Below the pieces are notes generated by a model that saw nothing but the letters and a program-made list of their open reading frames with translations, ran no database searches and was not told the origin of the DNA. From Geomicrobium sp. JCM 19038 (GTDB lineage: Bacteria > Bacillota > Bacilli > Bacillales > Marinococcaceae), in contig NZ_BAXA01000001.1 of assembly GCF_000698125.1 (NCBI RefSeq), positions 186,001-250,000 of the forward strand: a DNA stretch of 64,000 bases, read 5' to 3'. The translations under genes and the position numbers were made by a program. Shown piece by piece: positions 18,397 through 29,078 of the stretch (positions are counted from its first letter, which is position 1; every line of letters begins with the position of its first letter).

Positions 18397-19058
18397 TTGG
18401 TTTTGAAAAAACAAACAGTTTGGTTGTTAACGATGTTAAGTTTAGTTGCAGTGCTAGGAGTTTACTTCTTTGGGCCACAAAGCCCAACGACGCAAGAAGC
18501 GTCACTGATTAACGATAATCAATCGTTAGAGGATTTCGAAGGTGAACTTTGGGAGCAATATTTAGAAGAAAACCCAGATCAAGCTGTCGTCGTTGAAGAG
18601 TGGAATGGTGAAATCGAAGGTGTAAATGAAGATGAGCAGCTGACGATGAAGGAAATGAAGAAGGAAACGAAGAAACGGACAGTGTCGATGTTGCGGCAGG
18701 ATTAGATGGAAGTGAAACGTTTAGTGCTTTACGAATCGAACGTGAAGAAGCGCGTAGCGAAGCACGTGAAGCGAATACGAATACCATTGCTTCAAGTGAC
18801 ACGACTACTGAGCAAAAAAATAGTGCTCATGAACAAAACGAAGCGCTTCAAAAAATTAGCGAGCAAGAATCAAACCTTGAACAACGCATTGCAGCACAAG
18901 GATATGAAGATGTACTCGTAATGAGTGACACGGAGGAAGTGAAAGTTTTTGTTCAAACAGAAGAACTTTCTAAAGCTGAAGTTGTAGAAATTAATCGCAT
19001 TGCACAAGAGCAAATCGGTAATCGTTCTGTAGCAGTTTCTTACCATATGAATCAATAA
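18397..19058 (+). pseudogene. spoIIIAH: Stage III sporulation protein AH, frameshifted
   Basis: The SpoIIQ partner that spans the intermembrane space. It starts KKQTVWLLTMLSLVAVLGVY after a TTG at 18397 (AAAGGATGAG site; ATG 18388 is an alternative). The frame breaks near 18636 in an acidic linker. The second frame runs DEGNEEGNEETDSVDVAAGL through EEARSEAREANTNTI to SVAVSYHMNQ, ending at 19058, and contains the YscJ/FliF-like domain (QRIAAQGYEDVLVMSDTEEV). Restoring one G gives about 220 residues, as in other Bacillaceae. Last gene of the operon. Confidence 0.92.
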
Positions 19059-19062
19059 TAGA

Positions 19063-19104
19063 AAAGGGGAATCATTCGATCAATGATCGATGATTCCCTT
19101 TTCT
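19063..19104 (+). terminator. Terminator after the spoIIIA operon
   Basis: AAGGGGAATCAT-CGATC pairs with GATCG-ATGATTCCCTT around a short loop, followed by TTCTTGT. It closes the spoIIIA operon. Confidence 0.85.
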
Positions 19105-19205
19105 TGTGATCGTTTTTCCCTAACAGGTGAAATCGCTCATCTATCGTGATATAATCAACTGATGACAAACCCTTGTAATGGTTAGAAGTTAGGAGATGGC
19201 ACTTC

Positions 19206-19574
19206 ATGGAATGGAACGACTTAACAGAAGGTGCAAAGTCAATACTAGAACAAACACGAAATTTAAAAAACGACAACATTCAAATCGTAGAATTTGAAGT
19301 TGGTTATGTGGAAGAGGCAACAGAGGAAAACCCTCACCCTGTTTCGATTCAAGAAGAAGATTATGATAGCTTAAAGCGATATACAAAAGAAAACGAATAT
19401 GATGAGAGTTATCATATGGCAAGAAACAAAAACATCGTGAAGATCATTTTACTTGAAACGAAGAAGATTCCAGACAATCTCTCGGAATACCCAGTGTTCA
19501 GACATTATCGAATGGACCGTTTGCGTGAAGAGCAAGAGAAACAGCTTGAAGAACAGTCTAGTGAACAAGAGTAA
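19206..19574 (+). CDS. Hypothetical acidic protein between spoIIIAH and the Asp23-family gene
   Basis: 122 residues, no family recognised. It is soluble, strongly acidic at the C-terminus (REEQEKQLEEQSSEQE) and looks folded in the middle (IQIVEFEVGYVEEATEENPH; IVKIILLETKKIPDNLSEYP). The ATG at 19206 has a GGAGATGG site. In B. subtilis this position holds accB-accC (biotin carboxyl carrier and biotin carboxylase), which are missing here. It lies 20 bases before the Asp23 gene and is probably cotranscribed with it. Function unknown. Confidence 0.7.
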   Translation: MEWNDLTEGAKSILEQTRNLKNDNIQIVEFEVGYVEEATEENPHPVSIQEEDYDSLKRYTKENEYDESYHMARNKNIVKIILLETKKIPDNLSEYPVFRHYRMDRLREEQEKQLEEQSSEQE

Positions 19575-19593
19575 TGATTAGGAGGGCGACACG

Positions 19594-20013
19594 ATGAATG
19601 AATATCAACTACTTGACCTTGAAGAACAAGAGAACGATTTAGGCAAGGTAGAAATTTCACCAGAAGTTATTGAAGTCATTGCCGGATTAGCTGCATCAGA
19701 AATTGAAGGTGTATCAACGTTAAGAGGCAACTTTGCATCGGACGTTGCCGAGCGTTTTGGTAAGAAGATGCACGGTAAGGGTGTAAAAGTAGAGCTTGGA
19801 GAAGAAGGTGTAACGATTGATGTTACCGTTGTAGCATATTATGGAATTTCTGTTCCAGATGTTGCAATTAAAGTTCAAAAGAACATTCAGCAAGCGCTTG
19901 AGACGATGACAGCCATTGCGCTTGAGAGCATCAATGTGCATGTCGTTGGCATTCACTTTGAGAAAGAAGAAGAAGCGAATGAAGCATTTGTACCCGAGCG
20001 TCTATCAGAATAA
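19594..20013 (+). CDS. yqhY: Asp23/Gls24 family envelope stress protein (YqhY)
   Basis: 139 residues of the Asp23/Gls24 (DUF322) family: GKVEISPEVIEVIAGLAASE, then EGVTIDVTVVAYYGISVPDV and VQKNIQQALE. In B. subtilis YqhY is encoded with accBC and has been linked to acetyl-CoA carboxylase control. Here the acc genes are absent, so that link cannot be read from the neighbourhood. Start ATG 19594 with TTAGGAGGG. It lies 26 bases before nusB. Confidence 0.92.
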   Translation: MNEYQLLDLEEQENDLGKVEISPEVIEVIAGLAASEIEGVSTLRGNFASDVAERFGKKMHGKGVKVELGEEGVTIDVTVVAYYGISVPDVAIKVQKNIQQALETMTAIALESINVHVVGIHFEKEEEANEAFVPERLSE

Positions 20014-20039
20014 TACGCTCGCAAATAAAGGAGTAAAGC

Positions 20040-20474
20040 ATGAATCGTAGATGGGCAAGAGTTCGAGCTGTACAAGCTCTTTTTCAAGTTGAAATGACAG
20101 GCGTAAACTGGAAGGAAGCTCTCCGGTTTGCGCTTGATGAAGATGAAATTAGTGATGAGTATTTAGACGACGTGATTCCAGGCACGTTAGATAATCTTGA
20201 CGTCATTGATGCACAAATCAAAGAACAGCTGCAGCATTGGACAGTTGAACGATTAAACAATGTCGACTTCGCCGTGCTTCGCTTAGCAGTGTACGAATTG
20301 ATGCATCGAGATGATATTCCACCTCACGTAACGCTAAACGAAGCGATTAACACTGCGAAAGCATTCGGTGAGGAAGAAGCAGGCCGATTCGTAAACGGAG
20401 TGCTTGCGACGATCTTAAAGAACTATCCAAAAGAGGCGGGAAGTCAAAATGACAGCGAACCTGATCGACGGTAA
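20040..20474 (+). CDS. nusB: Transcription antitermination protein NusB
   Basis: 144 residues, full length. NusB pairs with S10 (NusE) in rRNA antitermination. Family signatures are RRWARVRAVQALFQVEMTG at the start, NNVDFAVLRLAVYELMHRDDIP and NEAINTAKAFGEEEAGRFVNG near the end. It overlaps folD by 26 bases. Confidence 0.96.
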   Translation: MNRRWARVRAVQALFQVEMTGVNWKEALRFALDEDEISDEYLDDVIPGTLDNLDVIDAQIKEQLQHWTVERLNNVDFAVLRLAVYELMHRDDIPPHVTLNEAINTAKAFGEEEAGRFVNGVLATILKNYPKEAGSQNDSEPDRR

Positions 20475-21312
20475 AGAGATAGCTAAAACAACAAGATCTC
20501 GTATTAAAGAAGAAGTTGAGCAATTGATTGAGCAAGGAACAACACCTTCTTTGACAGTAATTCTTATTGGAGACGATCCCGCGTCTCATAGTTACGTTAA
20601 AGGCAAAGAGCGGGCATGTGAACAAGCCGGCATTACGTCTGTCGTTAAAAGACACCCGGAGTCATATACAGAAGCCGAGCTCGTGGAAGAAATTCGTACG
20701 CTAAACGAGGACTCCTCTGTACATGGCATTCTCGTGCAGTTACCGTTACCTAAACACATCGATGAGACTGTCGTACTCGATGAGATTTCCCCTCATAAAG
20801 ATGTTGACGGTTTTCATCCTGAAAATGTCGGACAACTTCTTTCTGGTGGCGAAGGATTCGTGCCGTGCACACCCCTTGGTATTATTGAAATGCTCAAGTT
20901 AACAGGTGTTGAAATTGAAGGCAAACATGCGGTCATTGTTGGACGAAGTAACCTTGTAGGTAAGCCTGTAGGGCAGCTTTTGCTCAATGAAAACGCAACG
21001 GTCACGTATTGCCATTCAAAAACGAAAGACTTGTACAAACATACACGAGATGCAGATATTCTTATTGCAGCTGTAGGTAGACCACAAATGATCGGTGTTG
21101 AAGGAATTAAACCAGGAGCATGTGTCATTGATGTTGGTGTTAACCGCGTTGATGGAAAGTTAATCGGTGATGTGCAATTCGATGAAGCGAAAGAAATTGC
21201 TGGCTGGATTACACCCGTACCAGGTGGTGTCGGCCCAATGACAATCACGATGCTTCTACACAACACAGTGCTTGCAGCTAAAAGGTTGGGTCGCTGTAAT
21301 GACAGAACATAA
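20449..21312 (+). CDS. folD: Bifunctional methylenetetrahydrofolate dehydrogenase/cyclohydrolase
   Basis: 287 residues. FolD interconverts 5,10-methylene-, methenyl- and 10-formyl-tetrahydrofolate with NADP. The catalytic Lys is in [18 protein letters not shown], the substrate motif in [10 protein letters not shown], and the nucleotide site in [18 protein letters not shown]; the C-terminal signature is [22 protein letters not shown] 20449 lies within the end of nusB, and the end overlaps xseA by 14 bases, the same chain as in B. subtilis. Confidence 0.97.
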   Translation: MTANLIDGKEIAKTTRSRIKEEVEQLIEQGTTPSLTVILIGDDPASHSYVKGKERACEQAGITSVVKRHPESYTEAELVEEIRTLNEDSSVHGILVQLPLPKHIDETVVLDEISPHKDVDGFHPENVGQLLSGGEGFVPCTPLGIIEMLKLTGVEIEGKHAVIVGRSNLVGKPVGQLLLNENATVTYCHSKTKDLYKHTRDADILIAAVGRPQMIGVEGIKPGACVIDVGVNRVDGKLIGDVQFDEAKEIAGWITPVPGGVGPMTITMLLHNTVLAAKRLGRCNDRT

Positions 21313-22686
21313 GCATCAATCCGTCTCACAAGTTACTAGACAAATCAAGACGTTACTTGAAACGAGTCCTTCATTGGAGCACGTATTCATTTACGGTGAG
21401 ATTTCAAACTTTAAACATCATAGTCGTGGGCATATGTACTTCACGTTAAAAGACGATCGAGCGCGAATTTCTGCTGTTATGTTTGCAGGAAATAATCGCG
21501 CTTTACGTTTTCAGCCAGAAAATGGCATGAAAGTGTTCATTACAGGCAATATATCGGTGTATGAACGTACGGTCAGTATCAATTATATGTGAAGCAGATG
21601 GAGCCAGATGGAATTGGTCAACTTTATCTTGCTTATGAACAATTAAAAGGCAAATTGGAGCGAGAGGGTTATTTTGATCCCATGTTAAAAAAGCCATTGC
21701 CTCGTTTTCCTAAAGAAATTGCCGTTGTAACTTCGAAAACGGGCGCGGTTATTAGAGACATTTACACGACGATCAAACGCCGTTATCCAATTGCTTCCAT
21801 TACACTTTATCCTGTAGCTGTTCAAGGACCTAATGCGGTTCCATCCATTATTCGTGCGTTAATACAAGCAGACCAAAGTCAAGCAGATGTTATTATCGCT
21901 GGTCGTGGAGGAGGTTCCATCGAGGAGCTTTGGGCATTTAATGATGAAGAGCTTGTGAAGACAACGCATTCATTAAACACGCCGATTATCTCAGCCGTTG
22001 GCCATGAAACCGATGTGACATTGCACGATTTTGTGGCGGACGTTCGTGCCGCTACGCCGACAGCAGCTGCTGAGCTTGCCGTTCCTTCTTTACAAGAATG
22101 GAACGATAAATTACTCGTTAACCATCGACGGTTACAAAAAGCCATGGACCAACAACTCGTTAGTAAAAGAGATCGGTTACGTCGTTTTCAATCTTCATAT
22201 GCCTTTAAATACCCTGCGCAACTTTTACGTCAGAAAGAACAAGAGCTTGATCGTTCGTTAGAACAGTTAAATCGCGCAACAAAGCGACTTGTAACAGAAC
22301 GTAAACAGTACGAAGAACAGTTACTTAATCGCCTTAAACGGGTAAACCCATATGAGCTGTATCAACAAAAATCAGAAGCGTTACAACACTTAGATGACAA
22401 ACTGCACCGTGCCTTAAAACATCAGTACTCTGACAAAGCAAATCGATATGATCAATTGATTGCAAAGTTAACGATTCTTAATCCGTTAGGTACGCTCAAG
22501 CGTGGGTATTCAGCGACGTATTCTAACGAAGAACTCGTTACAAAAGCAGCCGATGTGAGTGTTGGCGACTCGATCACCGTTCATGTGCAAGACGGTCAGA
22601 TTGAAGGTGTTGTCAAAGAAATACGAAACAACCCTGACGGGATGTTGAAAGGAGTAGAACACCGTGACGAATCAAACAACCAATGA
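21299..22686 (+). pseudogene. xseA: Exodeoxyribonuclease VII large subunit, frameshifted
   Basis: The N-terminal OB-fold ([40 protein letters not shown]) starts at ATG 21299. The frame breaks near 21571 after [12 protein letters not shown]; the other frame reads [20 protein letters not shown] and runs to 22686. The catalytic-domain signatures follow: VTSKTGAVIRDI, ADVIIAGRGGGSIEELWAFN and SAVGHETDVTLHDFVADVRA. Then comes a long coiled coil. Restoring one G gives 462 residues, normal for XseA. It overlaps xseB by 23 bases. ExoVII degrades single-stranded DNA from both ends. Confidence 0.95.
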
Positions 22687-22915
22687 TGAGAAGCTGACAT
22701 TTGAACAAGCAATGACGTCTCTTGAAGAGATCATTAATCAATTAGAAGCAGGCGATGTCCCGCTTGAAAAAGCGATTGATATGTACCAACAAGGCATGAC
22801 ACTGTCAAAACAATGCCATGAACAACTCCAACATGTTGAAAAGAAGATGGACCAAATCGTCAATGAGGATGGGGAAGTAGAGGCTTTTCAAATGAGTGAG
22901 GAGGATCGCACGTGA
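22664..22915 (+). CDS. xseB: Exodeoxyribonuclease VII small subunit
   Basis: 83 residues. The helical hairpin signature [20 protein letters not shown] and [15 protein letters not shown] define XseB. GTG start at 22664 inside the end of xseA, and a 4-base overlap with ispA. It acts only as a complex with XseA. Confidence 0.95.
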   Translation: MTNQTTNDEKLTFEQAMTSLEEIINQLEAGDVPLEKAIDMYQQGMTLSKQCHEQLQHVEKKMDQIVNEDGEVEAFQMSEEDRT

Positions 22916-23805
22916 CCAATACTGCGGTTGAGCGCTTACTACAGGAGCATGTGCCTGTTATAACGAAAACGATGATTGATCACATTGAAAGTATTGATTG
23001 CCCAAAGCAAATTAAAGAAGCGATGCTTTATTCGTTAAACGCAGGAGGAAAGAGGATCCGCCCAATTCTGCTCGTTGCCACTGCAAAAAGTTATGGCAAT
23101 GTATCACAAGCGGCATACAACGTCGGAGCAGCACTGGAAATGATTCACACCTATTCACTTATCCATGACGACTTGCCGAGTATGGATGATGATGATTATC
23201 GTAGAGGCAAACCGACGAACCATCGTGTGTATGGTGAAGCGTTTGCGATTCTAGCAGGTGACGCTCTTCTAACAGAAAGCTTTGCACTCATTAGTTCAAT
23301 CGCTGAAGATGAAATGACTCCTCGTGACTTATTATGGCTCACGAAGCGCTTATCTGAAGCGAGTGGAGCTCGTGGAATGGTTGGCGGTCAGGTTGAAGAC
23401 ATTGAGGGTGAAGACCGCTCATTAACTCTTTTAGAACTTGAATGGATTCATCGCCACAAAACCGGTGCACTCCTAGAATTTGCAGTGGAAGCTGGAGGAG
23501 TGATCGGTCAAGCACCAGAAAGAGACCTTGAATACCTTCGTTCATTTGCGAAACATTTAGGTCTTGCTTTCCAAATTAAAGATGATATTTTGGACATTGA
23601 AGGTGATGAAGCACTGATCGGTAAGCCAACGGGTAGTGACACCTCTAATAAAAAGAGTACGTATCCGAGCTTGTTAACACTAGAAGGTGCAAAAGAGAAA
23701 CTCAATCAACATATCACCACTGCAGAAGATGCGCTAGAGCGGTTGTCGATTGAGGCAGATGATCTATTACAAATTCTTCATTACGTTGCAAAACGTGACC
23801 GATAA
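22912..23805 (+). CDS. ispA: Farnesyl diphosphate synthase
   Basis: 297 residues. Condenses dimethylallyl diphosphate with two isopentenyl diphosphates. The first aspartate-rich motif is in [19 protein letters not shown] and the second in [23 protein letters not shown] is the usual IPP-binding segment. The two residues before the first motif are small/aromatic as in FPP synthases. GTG start at 22912 overlapping xseB. It supplies C15 precursor for undecaprenyl phosphate, quinones and the CrtM step encoded at 50.5 kb. Confidence 0.95.
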   Translation: MTNTAVERLLQEHVPVITKTMIDHIESIDCPKQIKEAMLYSLNAGGKRIRPILLVATAKSYGNVSQAAYNVGAALEMIHTYSLIHDDLPSMDDDDYRRGKPTNHRVYGEAFAILAGDALLTESFALISSIAEDEMTPRDLLWLTKRLSEASGARGMVGGQVEDIEGEDRSLTLLELEWIHRHKTGALLEFAVEAGGVIGQAPERDLEYLRSFAKHLGLAFQIKDDILDIEGDEALIGKPTGSDTSNKKSTYPSLLTLEGAKEKLNQHITTAEDALERLSIEADDLLQILHYVAKRDR

Positions 23806-23934
23806 ACGTGTAAACTCTTTTCGTTGGCTTTTTCGATTAAGAAAAAGTACAATAAAGGACAACACATGGATTGTTAAGGATTGAAGAATACTAACAAATC
23901 ATCGCTGATTTTATAAAGAAAGTGGGGATAAGGC

Positions 23935-25824
23935 ATGAATTTAGAAGCCATTCAAGATCCCGAGTTTTTAAGAAGTTATTCGACGAAACAATTAAAAGAA
24001 CTTGCAACTGAGATACGTTCATTTCTCGTGAACAAATTATCCGTTACTGGTGGACATTTAGGTCCAAACCTTGGAGTTGTCGAACTGACGTTAATGCTCC
24101 ATAAAATGTACGAAAGTCCAAAGGATAAATTTCTGTTTGATGTCGGTCATCAAGCATACGTTCATAAGATTTTAACGGGTAGAGCCGATCGTTTTGACAC
24201 GCTAAAACAATACCAAGGCTTATGCGGGTACCCAAAAATGACTGAAAGTGAGCATGACGTTTGGGAAGCTGGTCATAGCTCGACATCACTTTCCGCTGCA
24301 ATGGGAATGGCACTTGCACGTGATCTTAAAAAAGAACAGTTCCATGTCGTTCCTGTCATTGGTGATGGTGCGTTAACTGGTGGAATGGCCCTTGAGGCGC
24401 TTAACCATATCGGTCATGAACAAGTGGATTTGACAGTCGTTCTTAACGACAATGAAATGTCCATTGCTCCAAATGTCGGTGCGCTTCACAACATTTTAGG
24501 ACGACTCCGTTCAAATGGTGGATACAAACGTACGAAAGAAGACTTGGAGTACTTAATCAAGAAGATTCCAGCACTTGGTGGTCCAATCTCGTCTACTGCA
24601 GAGCGTCTTAAAGATAGTTTAAAGTACTTGCTATCAAAGGGAATGTTCTTTGAAGAAATGGGCTTTACGTATTACGGACCAATTGATGGCCATGACTTTG
24701 ATGACCTTCATCGCCATATTCAATACGCTAAGAAGACAAAAGGCCCCGTCATTTTGCATGTGCTCACGAAAAAAGGAAAAGGTTACGAACCAGCGGAACT
24801 CGACGCTAGTGGTGCGTGGCATGGACCTGGTCCTTACGCCATTGAATCTGGAGATATGCAAAAGAAGTCAGGACCTCCAGCTTATAGTGCAGTATTTAGC
24901 GATACGGTCGCAAAGATTGCAGAAACAGACGAGCGTGTTGTTGCAATTACAGCAGCAATGCCAGGTGGTACGAAATTAGACCGATTTGCGAGCAAATTCC
25001 CTGACCGTATGTTTGACGTAGGAATTGCGGAACAGCATGCAACGACGATGGCTGCAGGTATTGCAACGCAAGGGTTAAAGCCGGTGTTTGGTGTGTACTC
25101 TACGTTTTTACAACGGGGCTATGATCAGCTCGTACACGATGTATGTAGACAAAATTTAAATGTCATTTTCGGAATCGATCGCTCAGGTCTTGTTGGTGGT
25201 GACGGAGAGACACATCAAGGTGTATTTGATATCAACTATATGCGCCACCTCCCGAACATGAAGATTCTAATGCCTAAAGACGAAAATGAATTGCAGCATA
25301 TGATCTACACGGCGTATAAGAACGATGATGGTCCAATGGCTGTTCGTTACCCTCGTGGTAATGGATATGGTGTTCATATGGACGAAGAGTTACAAGCTGT
25401 ACCGGTTGGGCAATGGCCAGTCGTTAAAGAAGGTAGCGATGCTGTCATTTTAGCTTTTGGAACGATGCTTCCATTAGCAGAAGAAGCAGCAGAGTACATG
25501 GAACAAAACGGTGTTTCAGTGCGTGTTGTGAATGCAAACTCTGCAAAGCCGCTTGATGAAAAGCAACTCCGTGAAATTGGGGAAGAAGGCTTACCGATTT
25601 TAACGATTGAAGAAGCAGCTTTACTTGGAGGCTTTGGAAGTGCTGTGCTTGAGTTTTTACATGACGAGCAACTTGCATCGATGCCAGTGAAGCGAATGGG
25701 AATTCCAGATCGTTACATTGAGCATGGCAGTGTCGGCTTAATCTATGAAGAACTTGGGTTAACGACTTCTGAAGTGATTAATGAATTGAAACAGTTAATC
25801 CCTAGCAAAATGAAAAGAGCGTAA
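23935..25824 (+). CDS. dxs: 1-deoxy-D-xylulose-5-phosphate synthase
   Basis: 629 residues. First enzyme of the MEP isoprenoid pathway: thiamine diphosphate-dependent condensation of pyruvate with glyceraldehyde 3-phosphate. It has the ThDP/metal region [18 protein letters not shown] and [14 protein letters not shown], the transketolase pyrimidine domain ([13 protein letters not shown]) and a C-terminal domain. ATG 23935 has an AGTGGGGATAAGG site. The 130 bases before it may hold a weak promoter (TTGGCT and TACAAT 18 apart). tlyA follows after 2 bases. Confidence 0.97.
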   Translation: MNLEAIQDPEFLRSYSTKQLKELATEIRSFLVNKLSVTGGHLGPNLGVVELTLMLHKMYESPKDKFLFDVGHQAYVHKILTGRADRFDTLKQYQGLCGYPKMTESEHDVWEAGHSSTSLSAAMGMALARDLKKEQFHVVPVIGDGALTGGMALEALNHIGHEQVDLTVVLNDNEMSIAPNVGALHNILGRLRSNGGYKRTKEDLEYLIKKIPALGGPISSTAERLKDSLKYLLSKGMFFEEMGFTYYGPIDGHDFDDLHRHIQYAKKTKGPVILHVLTKKGKGYEPAELDASGAWHGPGPYAIESGDMQKKSGPPAYSAVFSDTVAKIAETDERVVAITAAMPGGTKLDRFASKFPDRMFDVGIAEQHATTMAAGIATQGLKPVFGVYSTFLQRGYDQLVHDVCRQNLNVIFGIDRSGLVGGDGETHQGVFDINYMRHLPNMKILMPKDENELQHMIYTAYKNDDGPMAVRYPRGNGYGVHMDEELQAVPVGQWPVVKEGSDAVILAFGTMLPLAEEAAEYMEQNGVSVRVVNANSAKPLDEKQLREIGEEGLPILTIEEAALLGGFGSAVLEFLHDEQLASMPVKRMGIPDRYIEHGSVGLIYEELGLTTSEVINELKQLIPSKMKRA

Positions 25825-25826
25825 CC

Positions 25827-26629
25827 ATGGCGAATAAAAAAGAACGTGTAGACGTGCTGCTCGTCGAACGAGACTCGTCGATACACGGGAAAAAGCGAGA
25901 CGGTCAATTATGGCTGGTCTCGTTTATTCTGATTTTGAACGAATTGATAAGCCCGGCACGAAAATGGACACGTCAACGACGCTTTATGTAAAAGGCGAAG
26001 AATGTGCATATGTAAGTCGCGGTGGACTAAAACTAGAAAAAGCCATCCAATCATTTAATCTTAATCTAACGGATCAGTTAATATTAGATGTTGGGGCATC
26101 AACGGGTGGATTTACCGATTGCGCCTTACAAAATGGTGCAAAAGAAGTCTATGCCGTTGATGTAGGATATAACCAGCTTCATTGGAAACTCCGTTCTGAT
26201 GAGCGGGTGCATGTGATGGAACGAATGAACTTTCGGTATGCGGATGCGGAAGATTTCACGAGTGGCCAACCTGATTTTGCGGTTTGTGATGTTTCCTTTA
26301 TCTCGCTAAAACATATTTTTCAGCCGATGGCGCGCATTCTAAAAGAGACCGGTCAAGCAGTCGTTCTCATTAAGCCACAATTTGAAGCTGGTCGTGAAGA
26401 GGTTGGTAAGAAGGGGATTGTTCGTGATGCGAAAATCCATAAACGTGTTATTCAAGAAGTGATTGATTTTGCTTTTTCGAATCAACTGTATGCGAAAGGT
26501 CTAGACGTCTCTCCGATTACAGGTGCAGGTGGGAATGTAGAATTCTTACTTTACCTGTCTAAAGTGCCAACTTCTAACCAAATAACGGATCAATTGATCA
26601 ATCAAGTAGTACAAGATGCGCATAAATGA
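25827..26629 (+). pseudogene. tlyA: TlyA family rRNA 2'-O-methyltransferase/hemolysin-like, frameshifted
   Basis: S4 domain plus FtsJ-like methyltransferase. It starts MANKKERVDVLLVER at ATG 25827. The frame breaks near 25871; the second frame reads GLVDTREKARRSIMAGLVYS and continues through VSRGGLKLEKAIQSFNL, the SAM-binding strand LILDVGASTGGFTDCAL and VAVCDVSFISLKHIF-type core (FAVCDVSFISLKHI). One extra G gives 267 residues. Known TlyA proteins methylate rRNA; the exact target here is not shown. It is cotranscribed with dxs and sits upstream of argR, as in other Bacillaceae. Confidence 0.92.
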
Positions 26630-26648
26630 TGTTCATTGTTGACGATTG

Positions 26649-26677
26649 TTGTTTAATTATACAATAATCGGTATAAT
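26649..26677 (+). promoter_or_regulatory. Probable SigA promoter of argR
   Basis: TTGTTT (26649-26654), 17 bases, TATAAT (26672-26677). It lies 65 bases before the argR start in the otherwise empty gap after tlyA. I saw no clear ARG box. Confidence 0.6.
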
Positions 26678-26741
26678 CATCAATGAAAGTCAAACATGAA
26701 GGTGCAACTTGTACTTTCTTGTGTCAAGGAGGAAGGCAATC

Positions 26742-27191
26742 GTGACTAAAGGACAACGACACGTTAAAATTAGAGAGTTAATAAATACAAAACCAATTGA
26801 TACGCAAGAGGAACTTGTGGATGAATTAAAAGCAGCGGGCTTTAACGTTACACAAGCGACCGTTTCAAGAGACATTAAAGAATTGCATCTTGTAAAAGTG
26901 CCAACGCTTGAGGGGCATTACAAATATAGCTTACCAGCAGACCAACGATTTAACCCAGAACAGAAGCTACGCCGGAATTTGTTCGATAGTTTTGTCAGCA
27001 TCGACCAAGCGAGTCATTTCATTATCATGAAGACGTTACCTGGGAATGCGCAAGCGATTGGTTCCCTTATTGATCATTTAGATTGGGACGAGATTATGGG
27101 GACTGTTTGTGGGGACGATACGATCTTAATGATCTGCAAAGATCCCGAACAAGCACCTGTCGTATCATCCAAGTTTTTAGAGATGTTGTAA
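26742..27191 (+). CDS. argR: Arginine repressor ArgR/AhrC
   Basis: 149 residues. The N-terminal winged helix ([40 protein letters not shown]) and the C-terminal hexamerisation/arginine-binding domain ([34 protein letters not shown]) are complete. Represses arginine biosynthesis and activates catabolism when arginine is bound. GTG 26742 follows AAGGAGG by 8 bases, which decides this start over upstream in-frame codons. recN starts 18 bases later. Confidence 0.96.
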   Translation: MTKGQRHVKIRELINTKPIDTQEELVDELKAAGFNVTQATVSRDIKELHLVKVPTLEGHYKYSLPADQRFNPEQKLRRNLFDSFVSIDQASHFIIMKTLPGNAQAIGSLIDHLDWDEIMGTVCGDDTILMICKDPEQAPVVSSKFLEML

Positions 27192-27209
27192 AAGGAAGTA
27201 GGTGTAGTC

Positions 27210-28919
27210 ATGATTGAGGAGTTGACGATCCGTAATTTTGCGATTATCGATGAACTTTCTTTGTCTTTTTCGACTGGACTGACCGTATTAACAGGAGAAA
27301 CGGGTGCTGGTAAATCGATTATTATCGATGCACTAGGTCTGTTAGCAGGTGGACGTTCATCTGTAGACTTTGTCCGATATGGTAGTCAAAAAGCCGAAAT
27401 TGAAGGGCTGTTTCGAGTGACAAAGCACCATCCAGTTATCGACATATTAGATGAAGCCGGCATTTCAATCGAAGATGAAATGGTCATTATCAAGCGAGAG
27501 ATTAATGATAAGGGCAAAAGTACGTGTCGAGTGAATGGTCAACTTGTGACACTAACAATGCAAAGAGCCGTTGGTCAGACACTAATTGACATTCACGGTC
27601 AACATGAACATCAAGAGCTGTTACAAATGGACAAGCATAGTCACATGATTGATACGTATGCCGGAGGCGATTTGCAAGCGACGAAGGATCTCTATCAACA
27701 ATCATTTCGCGAGTTGCAAGAGATTCAAGCTGATTTAAAACGACTAAGAGATAATGATCGGGAAAATGTTCAGAGACTCGATTTAATTCAGTACCAGTTA
27801 GAAGAAATTCAAAACGCGAACGTCAATGGATCTGAAGATGAAGAACTAGAACGAGAGCGTTTTAAATTGGCGAATATGGAGAAGCTTTTTTCTCAATTAC
27901 AACAGGCATTTGAATCTTTATACGGCGAGAGTAGTGGGCTTGAGAGTATTCGAGAAGCGATGATCTCTCTTAATGAAGCTGCTGCAATAGACAAAGAATT
28001 AAGTGATCTTGATGAGTCACTCTCTTCGAATTTTTATTTATTAGAAGAAGTGACGTTTGCTCTTCGAGATCATTTGGAGCAGCTCGACTTTGATCCTGAA
28101 CGACTCAATGAAATCACAATTCGTCTTGATGAATTAAACCAACTAAAGCGTAAATACGGTTCAACATTGCAAGACGTTATAGAGTACGCAAAAAACATTG
28201 AGGATGAATCACAAGAGCTTATGCATCTTGACGAACGTATTTCTCAGTATGAAACGCGTTTAAACGAAGTTGGTATTCAAGCGGTACATTTAGCGAAAGA
28301 ATTATCAACGAAGCGCAAAAACGCGGCGACACAATTATCGTCTGCGATCGAGAAAGAACTTCAAGATTTGTATATGGAAAAAACGACATTTTCAGTTCAA
28401 TTCAAAAATCATTCACGAGGCTTGACGGTTCAAGCAGATGATCAAGAAGTGGTTCTCTCAGAAGATGGTGCTGAGCGTTTAGAGTTTTATCTATCACCGA
28501 ATCCGGGGGAACCAGAAAAATCATTAGCCAAAGTTGCTTCTGGTGGTGAGATTTCAAGAATTATGCTTGCGTTAAAGCGTATTCTAACAAATCAAAGCGA
28601 GCGAACGTCCCTCATATTTGATGAAGTTGATACGGGCGTGAGTGGTCGAGTTGCTCAAGCGATTGGCGAAAAGATTTATGCGATCTCTTCACAATCACAA
28701 GTGCTCTGTATTACACATTTGCCTCAAGTTGCTGCCTTAGCAACAACGCACCTCTACATTCAAAAGCAAGAAGATGAAGGGCGTGTTTCAACATCTGTGA
28801 CGGAGCTTAACAATCGTTCACGTGTCAATGAAATTGCCAGAATGTTATCAGGAGCAGAAGTGACGAAGAAAACGAAGGAAAGTGCAGAAGAATTGTTACA
28901 ATTTGCTCGCACACATTAG
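27210..28919 (+). CDS. recN: DNA repair protein RecN
   Basis: 569 residues, SMC-like ATPase of double-strand break repair. Walker A is LTGETGAGKSIIIDAL. Two coiled-coil arms (about 155-375) flank the hinge. The ABC signature is ASGGEISRIMLALK and Walker B is LIFDEVDTGVSG. It follows argR as in most Bacillales and ends in a terminator. Confidence 0.97.
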   Translation: MIEELTIRNFAIIDELSLSFSTGLTVLTGETGAGKSIIIDALGLLAGGRSSVDFVRYGSQKAEIEGLFRVTKHHPVIDILDEAGISIEDEMVIIKREINDKGKSTCRVNGQLVTLTMQRAVGQTLIDIHGQHEHQELLQMDKHSHMIDTYAGGDLQATKDLYQQSFRELQEIQADLKRLRDNDRENVQRLDLIQYQLEEIQNANVNGSEDEELERERFKLANMEKLFSQLQQAFESLYGESSGLESIREAMISLNEAAAIDKELSDLDESLSSNFYLLEEVTFALRDHLEQLDFDPERLNEITIRLDELNQLKRKYGSTLQDVIEYAKNIEDESQELMHLDERISQYETRLNEVGIQAVHLAKELSTKRKNAATQLSSAIEKELQDLYMEKTTFSVQFKNHSRGLTVQADDQEVVLSEDGAERLEFYLSPNPGEPEKSLAKVASGGEISRIMLALKRILTNQSERTSLIFDEVDTGVSGRVAQAIGEKIYAISSQSQVLCITHLPQVAALATTHLYIQKQEDEGRVSTSVTELNNRSRVNEIARMLSGAEVTKKTKESAEELLQFARTH

Positions 28920-28962
28920 GTATCATAGGTTTATTCACAACGTGAAGAACTTTTCTTTTTGT

Positions 28963-28992
28963 AAAACCGACCAATAAAGGTCGGTTTTTTTG
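28963..28992 (+). terminator. Terminator after recN
   Basis: Perfect 9-bp stem AAACCGACC / GGTCGGTTT, 6-base loop AATAAA, T-run. Confidence 0.92.
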
Positions 28993-29078
28993 TTGTTTGG
29001 CAGTTATATAAACGTCTCGTCACGGCAACATTATAAGTACGTACAAAACGTACGCGGGAGTAAGGAGTGTGAGACGAT

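Noticed and set aside
29037-29053. GTACGT/ACGTAC inverted repeat before spoIVB as a regulatory site
   Set aside because: Short arms in a low-complexity stretch and no match to a forespore promoter that I could defend.
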